A stretch of DNA of 64,000 bases from Nocardia sp. NBC_00416 (lineage in GTDB: Bacteria; Actinomycetota; Actinomycetes; Mycobacteriales; Mycobacteriaceae): the NCBI RefSeq assembly GCF_036032445.1, contig NZ_CP107932.1:2544501-2608500 (forward strand), in the 5' to 3' direction. Each line of letters starts with the position of its first letter. Position 1 is the stretch's first letter. Below, piece by piece: positions 54,387-63,776 of the stretch. The position numbers and the translations under genes were made by a program. A model generated the notes under the pieces. The model saw only the letters and a list, made by a program, of their open reading frames with translations. It made no database searches and was not told the DNA's origin.

Positions 54387-54761
54387 TCGGGGCCCGCCCC
54401 GGTTCTGGAGCGACAGAGCGAAGGAGCGCAGCGACTGACCGGCGGAGTGAAGAACCGGAGTTGACAAGGGCCCCGACCCTGCCCCGCCGCAGGCGGGGCA
54501 AACAAACACAGTCGGGGCCCGCCCCGGTTCTGGAGCGACAGAGCGAAGGAGCGCAGCGACTGAGTGCCGGAGTGAAGAACCGGGGTTAACGAGGGCCCCG
54601 ACCCTGCCCCGCCGAAGGCGGGGCAAACAAACACAGTCGGGGCCCGCCCCGGTTCTGGAGCGACAGAGCGAAGGAGCGCAGCGACTGAGCGGAGGAGTGA
54701 AGAACCGGGGTTGACAAGGGCCCCGACCCCGCCCCGCCGAAGGCGGGGCAAACAAACACAG
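54387..54761. repeat. Three tandem 125-bp repeats
   Basis: Three near-identical units start at 54387, 54512 and 54637 (exact 125-base spacing). A partial fourth runs from about 54762. Each unit contains a GC inverted repeat (cggggcccgccccgg), an A/G-rich stretch with tggagcgacagagcgaagga, and a second hairpin (ccccgccgcaggcgggg, with Ala/Gln-like variation in the loop). It makes long spurious frames on both strands. No gene, CRISPR-type spacer or coding sign is present. Confidence 0.85.
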
Positions 54762-54896
54762 CCGGGGTTGACAAGGGCCCCGACCCGCGACGCCGCAGGC
54801 GGCGCCGAGAACACCGACCGTGATTCGCGAGCCATAGTTCGGATCACCCCCGAATTAATCATTCCCCCGCGCCGTGAGCATTGTTTCAATTCGCCT

Positions 54897-55985
54897 ATGC
54901 ACCAACCCCGTTCTCTCGCCGCGCGTCTCCGTCACCGGTCGGTCGCAGTGTTGTTGGCTGTCGCCACCGTCGGAATGGCGTTGACCGGGTGCACCAATAG
55001 CGACGAACCCGGCGGCGCGGCCCTCGATACACCGCTGCCCACCGAGGTTCCTCCCGGCACCACCCTCGTGATCGCCGATCAGCAGGAGCGGTTCCAGACC
55101 GCCCTGCGCGCGTCCGGCGAGCTGGAGAAGCTTCCGTTCAAGGTGGAATTCGCCAATTTCATCGGCGGACCCGAAATCCTCGAGGCGTTCCGCGCCGGTG
55201 CCGCCGATGTGGCGCCGGTGGGCGATGTGCCGCCGATCCACGCGCTGGCCGCCGGGCAGGATGTGCCCATCATCGCCGCGTATCAGACCGACCCGAAGGG
55301 CATCAAACTCGCTGTCGCACCGGGGGTCACCGCGACCCGGTTGACCGATCTGAAGGGTAAGAAGATCGCGTACGCCGAGGGTACCGCCCAGCAGGCGGCG
55401 GTGCTGCGGGCGCTGGACAAGGCCGGGCTGTCCACTTCCGATGTCGAGTTGGTGCGACTGCAGCTGGCCGATTTCAACGACGCGGTCCGCACCGGTCAGG
55501 TCGATATCGCACCGCTCAACGAACCGCGGCTCACGCGTTTCCTGCGCACGCCGGGCGCCACCGTCATCCCGGATTCGGAGACCGAGGGCACCTACTTCGG
55601 TCTGGGGTACCTGTATGCCCGCCGCGAGGCGACTCAGGATCCGGCCAAGTCCGCCGCGTTGCGCGCACTGGTCGCGGCGTTCGTGCGTTCCTTCCAGTGG
55701 ACCAACATCCACCGCGACGAGTGGGCGCGGATCTACTACATCGAGAATCAGAAACTCAGTGCCGAGGACGCCGGCCGGATCGTCGATTCTCTCGGGGAGT
55801 TCACCTTCCCGCGGCTGGATCAGCACCTGATCGATCAGCAGCAGGCGACCATCGATGTGATCGACGCGGCGGGTCAGCTGCCGCGTGCGGTGGATGCCGC
55901 CGATGGATTCGATCAGCGCTTCGACGAGGTGATCGGCCAGACCGTCACCGCGGCGGGCGCACGATTCGAGCAGGAGAAACGGTAA
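54897..55985 (+). CDS. ABC nitrate/sulfonate/taurine-type binding lipoprotein
   Basis: A 362-aa binding protein. The ATG at 54897 begins a lipoprotein signal with lipobox ALTGC (Cys32). The type 2 binding fold is seen in FIGGPEILEAFRAGAADVAPVGDVP, VTRLTDLKGKKIAYAEGTAQQAAVLRAL and VDIAPLNEPRLTRFL, as in SsuA-like proteins for aliphatic sulfonates. It shares a base with the permease start (TAATG). The nearby FMN monooxygenases support an organosulfur substrate. The in-frame region upstream belongs to the repeats and is not included. Confidence 0.85.
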   Translation: MHQPRSLAARLRHRSVAVLLAVATVGMALTGCTNSDEPGGAALDTPLPTEVPPGTTLVIADQQERFQTALRASGELEKLPFKVEFANFIGGPEILEAFRAGAADVAPVGDVPPIHALAAGQDVPIIAAYQTDPKGIKLAVAPGVTATRLTDLKGKKIAYAEGTAQQAAVLRALDKAGLSTSDVELVRLQLADFNDAVRTGQVDIAPLNEPRLTRFLRTPGATVIPDSETEGTYFGLGYLYARREATQDPAKSAALRALVAAFVRSFQWTNIHRDEWARIYYIENQKLSAEDAGRIVDSLGEFTFPRLDQHLIDQQQATIDVIDAAGQLPRAVDAADGFDQRFDEVIGQTVTAAGARFEQEKR

Positions 55986-56845
55986 TGGCCACCATCGACA
56001 TTTCCGCGGGCGCGCGGACCGGCGCCGCTCCCCTCGCGACACGGGCCCGTTCCGCCCGGGCCGCCGGCCGGGTCCGACTCGGCCCCGGCCGTCCGATTCC
56101 GTTCGCGTTCGCGCTGGGACCGGTCCTGCTGCTGGCCGGGTGGATCATCGGATCGCTGTCCGGCGCACTCGATCCCGAAACGCTGCCGGCTCCGTGGGAG
56201 GTGGCGCGCACGGCGGCCGACCTGGCCGCCGAGGGCACCCTCCAGTCCAATCTGCTCACTTCTCTGCAGCGGGCCGTGACCGGCCTCGCGCTCGGCGTGT
56301 CGATCGGGCTGGTGCTCGCCCTCGTCTCGGGATTGAGCCGGATCGGTGAGGCCGTCGTAGACGGGCCGGTGCAGATCAAACGGTCTATTCCGACGCTGGC
56401 GCTGATCCCGCTGTTCATCGTGTGGTTCGGCATCGGTGAGGAGATGAAGCTGATCGTCATCACCGCGAGCGTGCTGGTGCCGGTCTATATCAATACCCAC
56501 GCCCACTTGCGCGGGGTCGATGCCCGGTATGTGGAGCTGGCGCAGACGGTGGGGCTGTCCCGGTGGGGGTTCATCCGCCGGGTCGCGCTCCCCGGGTCGC
56601 TTCCGGGTTTCTTCACGGGTCTGCGGCTGGCGGTCACCATCTCCTGGCTCGCTCTCGTGGTGGTGGAGCAGGTGAACGCCACCAGCGGCATCGGCTATCT
56701 GATGACGCAGGCGCGCACCTACGGGCAGATCGATGTGATCGTGGTCGGCCTCGTGATCTACGGCCTGCTGGGCCTGTTCGGTGACCTCGCGGTTCGCGCG
56801 CTGGAGAGGAAGGCGCTGGCATGGCGGCAGACACTGGCGGACTGA
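55985..56845 (+). CDS. ABC permease, SsuC-like
   Basis: A 286-aa membrane protein with about six hydrophobic segments. The EAA-type loop reads DARYVELAQTVGLSRWGFIRRVALP, typical of nitrate/sulfonate/taurine permeases, with PTLALIPLFIVWFGIGEEMK before it. ATG overlaps the preceding stop by one base and the gene overlaps the ATPase by 25 bases, so the three are one operon. Confidence 0.9.
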   Translation: MATIDISAGARTGAAPLATRARSARAAGRVRLGPGRPIPFAFALGPVLLLAGWIIGSLSGALDPETLPAPWEVARTAADLAAEGTLQSNLLTSLQRAVTGLALGVSIGLVLALVSGLSRIGEAVVDGPVQIKRSIPTLALIPLFIVWFGIGEEMKLIVITASVLVPVYINTHAHLRGVDARYVELAQTVGLSRWGFIRRVALPGSLPGFFTGLRLAVTISWLALVVVEQVNATSGIGYLMTQARTYGQIDVIVVGLVIYGLLGLFGDLAVRALERKALAWRQTLAD

Positions 56846-57561
56846 CGGTGCGGGTCCGGGATCTGCGCCGCGGGTTCGGGGACCGGATCGTGCTGCGCGG
56901 CGTGGATCTCGATATCGCCCGGGGCGAGTTCGTAGCGTTGCTCGGGCGCAGCGGTTCCGGGAAGAGCACACTGCTGCGGGCCCTGGGCGAACTGGATCAT
57001 GAGGTCGCCGGTGACGGCGAACTGACCGTCCCCGCGGAACGGTCGGTGGTCTTCCAGGACTCCCGGCTGCTGCCCTGGATCAAAGTGCTCGATAATGTCA
57101 CCCTCGGGCTGACAGGTTCCGGGGCAGGTCAACGCGGCCGGGACGCGCTCGCGGAGGTCGGTCTCGCCGGACGCGAGAAAGCGTGGCCGCGTGAGCTTTC
57201 CGGTGGCGAGCAGCAACGGGTGGCCCTCGCCCGCTCGCTGGTGCGGGAGCCGGCGCTGCTGCTGGCCGACGAACCGTTCGGCGCACTCGACGCGCTGACC
57301 CGGATCCGGATGCATCGGCTGCTCCAGGATCTGTGCGCACGCCACCGCCCGGCGGTGCTGTTGGTAACTCACGATGTCGACGAAGCGGTGTTGCTCGCCG
57401 ACCGTGTTCTCGTCCTCGACGAAGGCCGGATAGCGCTCGATCTCGCCGTCGAGCAGGCCCGGCCGCGCCGGCACGGCGATCCCGCCGTGGCCCACTACCG
57501 CGAACAACTCCTGGCCGCGCTCGGCGTGGCCGGTGAGCCGAACCGATACGAGGACGACTGA
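56821..57561 (+). CDS. ABC ATPase, SsuB-like
   Basis: A 246-aa ATPase with Walker A LGRSGSGKSTLL, Q-loop VVFQDSRLLPW, signature ELSGGEQQRVALARS, Walker B LLLADEPFGALD and H-loop VTHDVDEAV. The compact size fits the sulfonate/nitrate class. It drives the SsuAC-like importer upstream. It ends two bases before the flavin monooxygenase gene. Confidence 0.92.
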   Translation: MAADTGGLTVRVRDLRRGFGDRIVLRGVDLDIARGEFVALLGRSGSGKSTLLRALGELDHEVAGDGELTVPAERSVVFQDSRLLPWIKVLDNVTLGLTGSGAGQRGRDALAEVGLAGREKAWPRELSGGEQQRVALARSLVREPALLLADEPFGALDALTRIRMHRLLQDLCARHRPAVLLVTHDVDEAVLLADRVLVLDEGRIALDLAVEQARPRRHGDPAVAHYREQLLAALGVAGEPNRYEDD

Positions 57562-57563
57562 CG

Positions 57564-58910
57564 ATGACCGAACCACGACGGCTCAGTCTCAACGCATTCA
57601 TCTACCCCGCCGGTCATCACGAGGCGGCCTGGCGGCACCCGTCCAGCAGCCCGGACCGGATCTACGACGTCCGCTACTACCAGGAGATCGCCCGCACCGC
57701 CGAGGCCGCGACCTTCGACGCGGTGTTCTTCGCCGACGGGCCCGCGCTGCGCACCAATGTCGCCTACAATGCGGCGCCCGGTCTGGAACCGATCACCTTG
57801 CTGACCGCGATCGCCGCGGCGACCACGCATCTGGGTCTCATCGCCACGGCCTCGACCACCTACTACGAGCCGTACAACCTGGCCCGGCTGTTCTCGTCGC
57901 TGGACCATATCTCCGGCGGGCGGGCCGGGTGGAACATCGTCACCACCGGCACCGATCTGGCGGCGGCCAATTTCGGGCTCGACCGGCATCCCGATCATGC
58001 CGAGCGTTACGCCCGGGCCCGTGAATTCGTCGACGCGGTGACGGCGCTGTGGGACAGCTGGGAGGACGACGCGATCCTGCTGGACCGCGCGGCGGGCCGG
58101 TACGCGGACCCGGACAAGATCCACACCATCGATTTCGCGGGCGAGCATCTGCGGGTGCGCGGTCCGTTCAATGCGGCGCGCACACCTCAGGGCTATCCGG
58201 TGCTCGTCCAGGCGGGAGCCTCCAACGACGGCCGTGCGTTCGCCGGCCGGTATGCCGAGGCCATCTTCACCGCACATCAGCGGCTCAGCGACGCGCAGGC
58301 CTTCTACACCGATATCAAGCGCCGGGCACAGGGATTCGGCCGCGCGGCCGATCATGTGAAGATCCTGCCCGGGATCAGTCCGTTCATCGCCGGGACCGAG
58401 TCCGAGGCGAAGCAGCTGGAACGGGAGTTCAACGAGCTCACCGTGCCCGAGTACGGCATCAAGCAGCTCGAATCTCTGGCCCATGAATCGCTGCGGCATC
58501 TGGAACTCGACGAACCGGTGCCGGTCGAGTTGTTCGCCGACGCCGGCGATGTCACCGACAATGCCGCGAGCCGGCGCCAGGTCGTCGCCGGAATCGTGCA
58601 GCGGGAACGCCCGACTCTGCGCGGATTGCTGCACCGCTTGGCGGGCGCGCGCGGGCATCGGGTGTTCGCCGGCACGCCGGAACAGGTGGCCGACACCATC
58701 GAGGAATGGTTCCGCTCCGGCGCCGCCGACGGTTTCAACGTGATGCCGCCGTACTACCCCGGTGGTCTGGAGGTCTTCGCCGAGACGGTGGTGCCGATCC
58801 TGCGGCAGCGCGGGCTGTTCCGCACCGAGTACACCGGCACCACGCTGCGCGACCATTTCGGGCTGCCCACACCGGTGAGCCGTTTCGCGCCGCAGCCCGT
58901 GGCCGGGTAA
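57564..58910 (+). CDS. FMN-dependent monooxygenase, NtaA/SnaA/DszA family
   Basis: A 448-aa luciferase-fold monooxygenase. Family marks are LNAFIYPAGHHEAAWRHP, FDAVFFADG, STTYYEPYNLARLFSSLDHISGGRAGWNIVT and GYPVLVQAGAS. Such enzymes use reduced flavin and oxygen to oxidise chelators, sulfonates or sulfones, releasing sulfite or cleaving C-S or C-N bonds. Direct linkage to a sulfonate-type importer supports desulfurisation of an imported compound. It needs a separate FMN reductase; none is seen in the window. Confidence 0.9.
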   Translation: MTEPRRLSLNAFIYPAGHHEAAWRHPSSSPDRIYDVRYYQEIARTAEAATFDAVFFADGPALRTNVAYNAAPGLEPITLLTAIAAATTHLGLIATASTTYYEPYNLARLFSSLDHISGGRAGWNIVTTGTDLAAANFGLDRHPDHAERYARAREFVDAVTALWDSWEDDAILLDRAAGRYADPDKIHTIDFAGEHLRVRGPFNAARTPQGYPVLVQAGASNDGRAFAGRYAEAIFTAHQRLSDAQAFYTDIKRRAQGFGRAADHVKILPGISPFIAGTESEAKQLEREFNELTVPEYGIKQLESLAHESLRHLELDEPVPVELFADAGDVTDNAASRRQVVAGIVQRERPTLRGLLHRLAGARGHRVFAGTPEQVADTIEEWFRSGAADGFNVMPPYYPGGLEVFAETVVPILRQRGLFRTEYTGTTLRDHFGLPTPVSRFAPQPVAG

Positions 58911-58918
58911 CGCCGCGG

Positions 58919-59347
58919 CTAGTTCGAACCGCCGCGGTCCGATAGTGCGGCTACCAGATCGGCCGCGGCGGCGGCGAGTTCGATCCGGGCGAACTGCGGC
59001 AGCTGGGCGGCGAGCTTTTCCGCGATCGCGGCACGGATATCGTTGCCCGCCGTCACGCCCTGCGCGGTCAGCGCGACCCGGCTGATTCTGCGGTCCTCCG
59101 GATCCGGCTGCCGCGCCACATATCCGCGACGTTCCAGCCGGTCCACCATGCCGGTGATGTTCGTCTTGTCGCAGCCGAGCGAACTCGCCAGCTCACCGAA
59201 GGTCGGCCGCTCGTCCTTCACCTGACAGAGCAGTGCGATCTGCTGCGCGGTGAGGCCGAAATCCCGGGCGATCGCGCCGTAGAACGCGTTCACCTCGCGA
59301 TAGAGCCCGCCCAGGGCGGCAACCAGGTTGTCATCGTTCGCGGCCAC
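58919..59347 (-). CDS. MarR-family regulator
   Basis: A 142-aa MarR protein. The GTG at 59347 is preferred to a TTG at 59389, which would lie in the divergent promoter. The winged helix shows LTAQQIALLCQV, FGELASSLGCDKTNITGMVDRLERRGYV and a wing PEDRRISRVALT. It is divergent from an SDR gene with an inverted repeat between them and probably controls it. Nearby sulfur genes could also be in its reach. Confidence 0.88.
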   Translation of the reverse strand: MAANDDNLVAALGGLYREVNAFYGAIARDFGLTAQQIALLCQVKDERPTFGELASSLGCDKTNITGMVDRLERRGYVARQPDPEDRRISRVALTAQGVTAGNDIRAAIAEKLAAQLPQFARIELAAAAADLVAALSDRGGSN

Positions 59348-59372
59348 ACCAGGCAGTTTAGATGATCGACAG

Positions 59373-59401
59373 TTGACATACCGGAACAATTAGTTGATGA
59401 T
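59373..59401 (+). promoter_or_regulatory. Probable promoter for the SDR gene
   Basis: TTGACA at 59373-59378, a 17-base spacer and a weaker GATGAT at 59396-59401, directed to the SDR gene at 59438. Confidence 0.45.
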
Positions 59402-59402
59402 C

Positions 59403-59422
59403 TCGACTATCGAGTTAGTCGA
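59403..59422. promoter_or_regulatory. Probable MarR operator
   Basis: A 20-base inverted repeat, tcgacta and tagtcga with a 6-base spacer, lies directly after the proposed -10 box and just before the ribosome-binding site (ttggagg) of the SDR gene. This is where a MarR repressor would block transcription. Confidence 0.65.
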
Positions 59423-59437
59423 CTTTTGGAGGTAGCC

Positions 59438-60160
59438 GTGCCCGTCGCGATAGTCACCGGTAGTTCCCGCGGTATCGGCCGTGCCGTCGCCGAGCGGCTC
59501 GGCCGGGCGGGGGCCTCGGTCGTCGTCAACTACCACTCGGACCGCGCGGCCGGTGAACAGGTCGTCGCCGCGATCGAATCCGGTGGCGGCCGCGCGATCG
59601 CGGTACGGGCGGACATCGCCGACGCCGCCCAGCTGCGCCACCTGTTCGACACGGCCGAGCACACCTACGGCGGACTCGACATCGTGGTGAGCAACGCCGG
59701 AATCGCGCGCTTCGCCCCGATCGCCGAGGCCACCGACGACGATTTCGACCTGATGTTCGCGGTCAACACGAAGGCCACCTTCCGCACGCTGCGCGAGGCG
59801 GCCAACCGGCTGCGTGACAGCGGCCGGATAGTGCTGGTGTCCTCCGGCGCCACCGCCACCCACCGGCCCGGCTCCGGCGTCTACGCGGCCAGTAAGGCGG
59901 CGTCCGAGCAACTGGTCCGGGTGCTCGCCCGGGAACTCGCACCACGTGCCATCACGGTCAACAGCGTGCTGCCCGGCGCCGTGCGCACCGACGGCCTCAC
60001 CGCCGCCCGGGGCGCCGAGATCGATCGAATCGCCGCGACGGTACCGCTCGGCCGGATCGGCGAACCGGACGATATCGCCGATATCACCGCCTTTCTCGTG
60101 TCCGAGGAGGCACGGTGGATCACCGGCGCGTCGGTGCCCGCCGGGGGCGGTGTGTTCTGA
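59438..60160 (+). CDS. SDR-family oxidoreductase
   Basis: A 240-aa short-chain dehydrogenase with the full active site: cofactor loop TGSSRGIG, NNAG-type SNAG, catalytic Ser in VLVSSGAT, and YAASK (Tyr-x3-Lys). The C-terminus has NSVLPGAVRTD and ITGASVPAGGG. The GTG at 59438 follows ggagg and is preferred to a TTG at 59426. It is an NAD(P)-dependent ketoreductase or dehydrogenase of the FabG-like class; the substrate is unknown. Probably repressed by the divergent MarR protein. Converges on an LLM-type oxidoreductase. Confidence 0.92.
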   Translation: MPVAIVTGSSRGIGRAVAERLGRAGASVVVNYHSDRAAGEQVVAAIESGGGRAIAVRADIADAAQLRHLFDTAEHTYGGLDIVVSNAGIARFAPIAEATDDDFDLMFAVNTKATFRTLREAANRLRDSGRIVLVSSGATATHRPGSGVYAASKAASEQLVRVLARELAPRAITVNSVLPGAVRTDGLTAARGAEIDRIAATVPLGRIGEPDDIADITAFLVSEEARWITGASVPAGGGVF

Positions 60161-60191
60161 CCCGGAGTCCTTCCGCGGGGCCCGGCCGGCC

Positions 60192-61325
60192 TCACGCCGC
60201 GCGGGCACCGCGCAGCCCCCACTCCTGCGCGAGGAGGCGGTGGGAGGTGAGACGGTCCGCGTGCCGATGGGTGACGCTGGTGACCACCAGCTCGTCGGCG
60301 CCGGTGAGATCGCGCAGCGCGGTCAGTCGCGCGGCGACCGCGGCCGGTGTGCCGACGAACTGGGTGTTCACCCGATCGTCGACCAGGCGCCGCTGGTAAT
60401 CGGTGAGGGGCGGGGCGATATCCGGGTCCAGATATTCGGCGGCGCCGGCGCCACTGCGGATACTGGACACCCAGTGCCCATAGGTGGAGGCGAGGTGACG
60501 GGCGGTGGAGTCGTCGGGAGCGACGACGACATCGGCCGACACCACCAGATAGGGCTCCGGATGATGTGCCGAGGGGCGGAAGGCTTTCCGGTATGCCTCG
60601 ACGGTTTCCAGCACCGTCCCCGGCGAGACGTGGTAGTTCGCCACGAACGGCAGCCCCAGCCGACCCGCCAGCTGGGCGCTCTCCCCGCCGCTGCTGCCGA
60701 ACAGCCACAGCTCGATCCGGGCGCCCTCTCCCGGAACGGCGTGCAGGCCGATACCGTCGGCGCTCGTGTAGGTCCCGGCCAGCAGCGCGCGGATCTCCTC
60801 GACCTGCTGTGTGTAGTCCAGCGGTTCCGCGCCCGGCAGCCGCAGCGCCTCCAGGGAGGCCGCGAGCCGGGTGGTGTCACGGATCTGCGCCGGCGAGAAC
60901 GGCGGCGGGACCACGACCCCGTCACGCACCAGAGTGGGACGTTCCGGTGCGGCCGGCGGTGACGCACCCGGCGATCGCAGCTGGGATATCAGATGCGCCG
61001 AACGGCCCAGACCCAGATCCAGCCGCCCGGGGTACAGGGCATCGATCGTGCCGAAGGACTCCACCACCGACGCCGAGGTCCGGTAGCCGGCCTGCACGGC
61101 GGCCGACCCGACCCGGATGGTCTCGGTGGCGGCGGCGATGAGTGCGATCAGTTCGGTCGGCGCCGAGGAGGCGACCGCGACGAAATGATGCTCCGCCACC
61201 CAGAACCGGCGGTAGCCCCACGCCTCGGCGTGGCGGGCGAGGTCGATGGTGTTGCGGATCGCCTGCCGTGCGTCCGATCCGGTGCTGATCGGCGACAGGT
61301 CCAGAACCGATAGGGGTACCGTCAT
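60192..61325 (-). CDS. LLM-class flavin-dependent oxidoreductase
   Basis: A 377-aa luciferase-like protein. Family marks are SVLDLSPISTGS, RFWVAEHHFVAVASSAPTELIALIAAAT, ESFGTIDALYPGRLDLGLGR and LFGSSGGES. It likely uses reduced flavin to oxidise a small compound. The ATG overlaps the stop of the NtaA-type monooxygenase gene (ATGA). It is the last gene of a minus-strand operon with two other flavin monooxygenases and an oligopeptide-type ABC ATPase. Confidence 0.88.
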   Translation of the reverse strand: MTVPLSVLDLSPISTGSDARQAIRNTIDLARHAEAWGYRRFWVAEHHFVAVASSAPTELIALIAAATETIRVGSAAVQAGYRTSASVVESFGTIDALYPGRLDLGLGRSAHLISQLRSPGASPPAAPERPTLVRDGVVVPPPFSPAQIRDTTRLAASLEALRLPGAEPLDYTQQVEEIRALLAGTYTSADGIGLHAVPGEGARIELWLFGSSGGESAQLAGRLGLPFVANYHVSPGTVLETVEAYRKAFRPSAHHPEPYLVVSADVVVAPDDSTARHLASTYGHWVSSIRSGAGAAEYLDPDIAPPLTDYQRRLVDDRVNTQFVGTPAAVAARLTALRDLTGADELVVTSVTHRHADRLTSHRLLAQEWGLRGARAA

Positions 61326-62686
61326 GACGCTCGCGCCTTTTCTCCGATGTGATGGGGATGGCGCAGACCCAGATGTTCGCGCAGGGTCGCGCCGGTGTAT
61401 TCGGTACGGAAACTTCCGCGCTCCTGGAGTTCCGGTACCACTGTGTCCACGAATTCGTCCAGTCCGGCGGGCGTGAGGTGGGGAACGAGGATGAAACCGT
61501 CGGCGGCGTCCTCCCGCACATACCGTTCGATCTCGGCCGCGACCTCCGCCGCCGAGCCGACGAACTGCTGTCGCGCGGTGACCTCGATGATGAGCTCACG
61601 GATGCTGAGACCGTCCGCCTCGGCCCGGGCCCGCCACTCCTTCGCCACGGCCAGCGGATCTCTGGCATGGCGCACCCGGCCCCGGGTGATGGTCACATCG
61701 TCGACCGGGTCGACATCCGGGAGGGGCCCGTCGGGGTCGTAGGCGGACAGGTCGCGACCCCACACCTGTTCGAGGAACGAGATCGCGGTCTGTGGGCCCA
61801 CCTGCTGCCGGCGGATGTGGTGGGCCCGTTCTTCGGCGTCCGCGCGGTTGTCGCCGAGCACGAAGGTGGCCGCGGGGAGGATCAACAGCTCGTCGCGGTC
61901 GCGGCCGTACTTGGCGAGGCGGTTCTTCATATCGGTGTAGAACTGCTGGCCCGCGGTGAGCTCACCGTGGCGGCTGAAGATCGCGTCCGCGGTGGCGGCG
62001 CCGAATTCGCGGCCCTCCTCGGAGTCACCGGCCTGGAGTTGCACCGGGTAGCCCTGTGGGCTGCGCGGTAGGACGAACGTGCCCTCGATATCGAATTGCT
62101 CGCCCCGATACCGGAAATCGGGCGGCGGTTCGGTGAAAACACCCCGCTCACGGTCGACGACGAGCGCGTCGGACGGCCAGCTGTCCCAGAGCGCACGTGT
62201 CGCGGCGATCACCTCGGCGGCGCGCGTGTACCGCTGCGCGTGTTCGAGATAGCCACCGCGCCGGAAGTTCTCGCCGGTGAACGCGTCGGAGGAGGTGACG
62301 GCATTCCAGGCGGCCCGGCCGCCGGACAGGTGATCCAGTGTGGCGAACTGTCTGGCCAGTTCGAAAGGTTCGTTGAACGTGGTGTTGATGGTGCCCGCCA
62401 GACCCAGCCGGGTGGTCACCCCGGCGAGCGCGTTGAGCACGGTGAACGTATCGGGCCGGCCCACCACGTCCAGATCATGGATACGGCCGCGGTGTTCACG
62501 CAGCCGCAAACCCTCGGCGAGGAAGAAGAAATCGAAGAGCCCGCGCTCGGCGGTGCGCGCCAGATGGGTGAACGAGTCGACACTGATCTGGCTACCGGAT
62601 CCGGGGTCGTTCCAGACCGTGGTGTTGTTGACGCCCGGGAAGTGAGCGGCGAGATGGATCTGCTTGCCTACCTTGCGCTTCGGCAT
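61322..62686 (-). CDS. FMN-dependent monooxygenase, NtaA/SnaA/DszA family
   Basis: A 454-aa luciferase-fold monooxygenase. The ATG at 62686 begins MPKRKVGKQIHLAAHFPGVNN; longer in-frame extensions overlap the neighbouring gene and are rejected. Marks: FDFFFLAEG, NTTFNEPFELARQFATLDHLSGGRAAWNAVTS and GYPVQLQAGDS. The sequence resembles dibenzothiophene-sulfone and chelator monooxygenases. It needs reduced FMN. Its substrate presumably comes through the ABC system whose ATPase is at the window's edge. Confidence 0.9.
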   Translation of the reverse strand: MPKRKVGKQIHLAAHFPGVNNTTVWNDPGSGSQISVDSFTHLARTAERGLFDFFFLAEGLRLREHRGRIHDLDVVGRPDTFTVLNALAGVTTRLGLAGTINTTFNEPFELARQFATLDHLSGGRAAWNAVTSSDAFTGENFRRGGYLEHAQRYTRAAEVIAATRALWDSWPSDALVVDRERGVFTEPPPDFRYRGEQFDIEGTFVLPRSPQGYPVQLQAGDSEEGREFGAATADAIFSRHGELTAGQQFYTDMKNRLAKYGRDRDELLILPAATFVLGDNRADAEERAHHIRRQQVGPQTAISFLEQVWGRDLSAYDPDGPLPDVDPVDDVTITRGRVRHARDPLAVAKEWRARAEADGLSIRELIIEVTARQQFVGSAAEVAAEIERYVREDAADGFILVPHLTPAGLDEFVDTVVPELQERGSFRTEYTGATLREHLGLRHPHHIGEKARAS

Positions 62687-62687
62687 G

Positions 62688-63776
62688 TCATCCCCGATCG
62701 ATCGCGTAACGGTTGAGCGGTTGCGGCAGCCCCAGGCGACCGCGTAGCCCCAGGAGTGGGTCCGGTATCCGGGCCAGGAACGCCGCGAGGGCCAGCGGTC
62801 GCAGGACGAGTCCGTCGGCGGCGCATTCCTGTTGCGCCTCGCCCACCAGATCCCGCAGCGACCCCGCGGTGCCCACATGCCGCAGACTGCCGGTCGCCTC
62901 GGTGGCCGTCCAGCCCTCCAGCTGCGCCAGCTCGGCCGCCGCGTCGGCCGCCGAATCCGCGATATGGACGTCGATATCGAGCAGGACGCGAATATGGCGG
63001 GGGTCGCGGCCGGCGGCGGCCGCGGCGGACCGCAACACCGTGCGCGCCGCGGCGGCGGCCGCGAGATCCGGGGCCGAGATCCGGATGAGATCACCGTGCC
63101 GGACGGCGACCCGGGTGGCGTGCGGCCCGTCCGCCCGCACCGCGACCAGCGGCTGCCCCTGCGGCGGGCGGGGAGTGATAGCGGGCCCCTTGACCGAGAA
63201 ATTGTCACCGGCGAAATCGATGTAATGCAGTTTGTCGCGATCGATGAACCGGCCGGACTCGGTATCGCGGATCTCGGCGTCGTCCTCCCAGCTGTCCCAG
63301 AGCCGGCTGACGACCTGGATCGCCTCGTCCGCCTCGTGCCACAGCGAGTCCGCCGCCTGTTCGGGTTTCCGGCCGAACAGGCGCGCCTGACCTTCGCCCG
63401 GCGAGACGGTCACCTCCCAGCCCGCGCGGCCGAGAGTGGCGTAATCGAGGCTCGCGATCGCCTTGGATACGTGGAACGGTTCGGTATGGGTGACCGGAAC
63501 CTGCGGGATCAGGCCGAGACGACTGGTGGCCGGCGCGACCCGCGCGGCGATTCCGGCCGCCTCGAGCCGCCCGCGGGCGCCACCGGATTGCAGGGCGAAG
63601 GAGTCCGGCAGGAAGGCGAGATCCAGGCCGGCGCGTTCCGCGGCGACCGCCGCGTCCACCCAGTACCCGGCGGTGAACAGCTCCTCCGCCCGCGAGTCGG
63701 CGCGCCGCCACGACGCGGGATGCGCACCGGTTCCGGTCAATTCGACGGCGAGCAGCAGTGGATGAGCATGCGGCAT
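62688..63776 (-). CDS. LLM-class flavin-dependent oxidoreductase
   Basis: A 362-aa luciferase-like protein. ATG at 63776 overlaps the ABC ATPase stop (TGATG). Marks: PLLLAVELTGTGAHPASWR, LDLAFLPDSFALQS, TEPFHVSKAIASLDYATLGRAGW and WDSWEDDAEIRD. It belongs to the same broad family as the neighbouring monooxygenases and probably oxidises a related compound or flavin-linked sulfone. Separated from the next gene by one base. Confidence 0.88.
   Translation of the reverse strand: MPHAHPLLLAVELTGTGAHPASWRRADSRAEELFTAGYWVDAAVAAERAGLDLAFLPDSFALQSGGARGRLEAAGIAARVAPATSRLGLIPQVPVTHTEPFHVSKAIASLDYATLGRAGWEVTVSPGEGQARLFGRKPEQAADSLWHEADEAIQVVSRLWDSWEDDAEIRDTESGRFIDRDKLHYIDFAGDNFSVKGPAITPRPPQGQPLVAVRADGPHATRVAVRHGDLIRISAPDLAAAAAARTVLRSAAAAAGRDPRHIRVLLDIDVHIADSAADAAAELAQLEGWTATEATGSLRHVGTAGSLRDLVGEAQQECAADGLVLRPLALAAFLARIPDPLLGLRGRLGLPQPLNRYAIDRG

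Noticed and set aside
54387..54761. CRISPR array
   Set aside because: The whole unit is repeated with no unique spacers, and no cas genes are nearby.
54339..54889. Minus-strand frames spanning the 125-bp repeats
   Set aside because: They only translate the tandem repeat and have no start context or homology.
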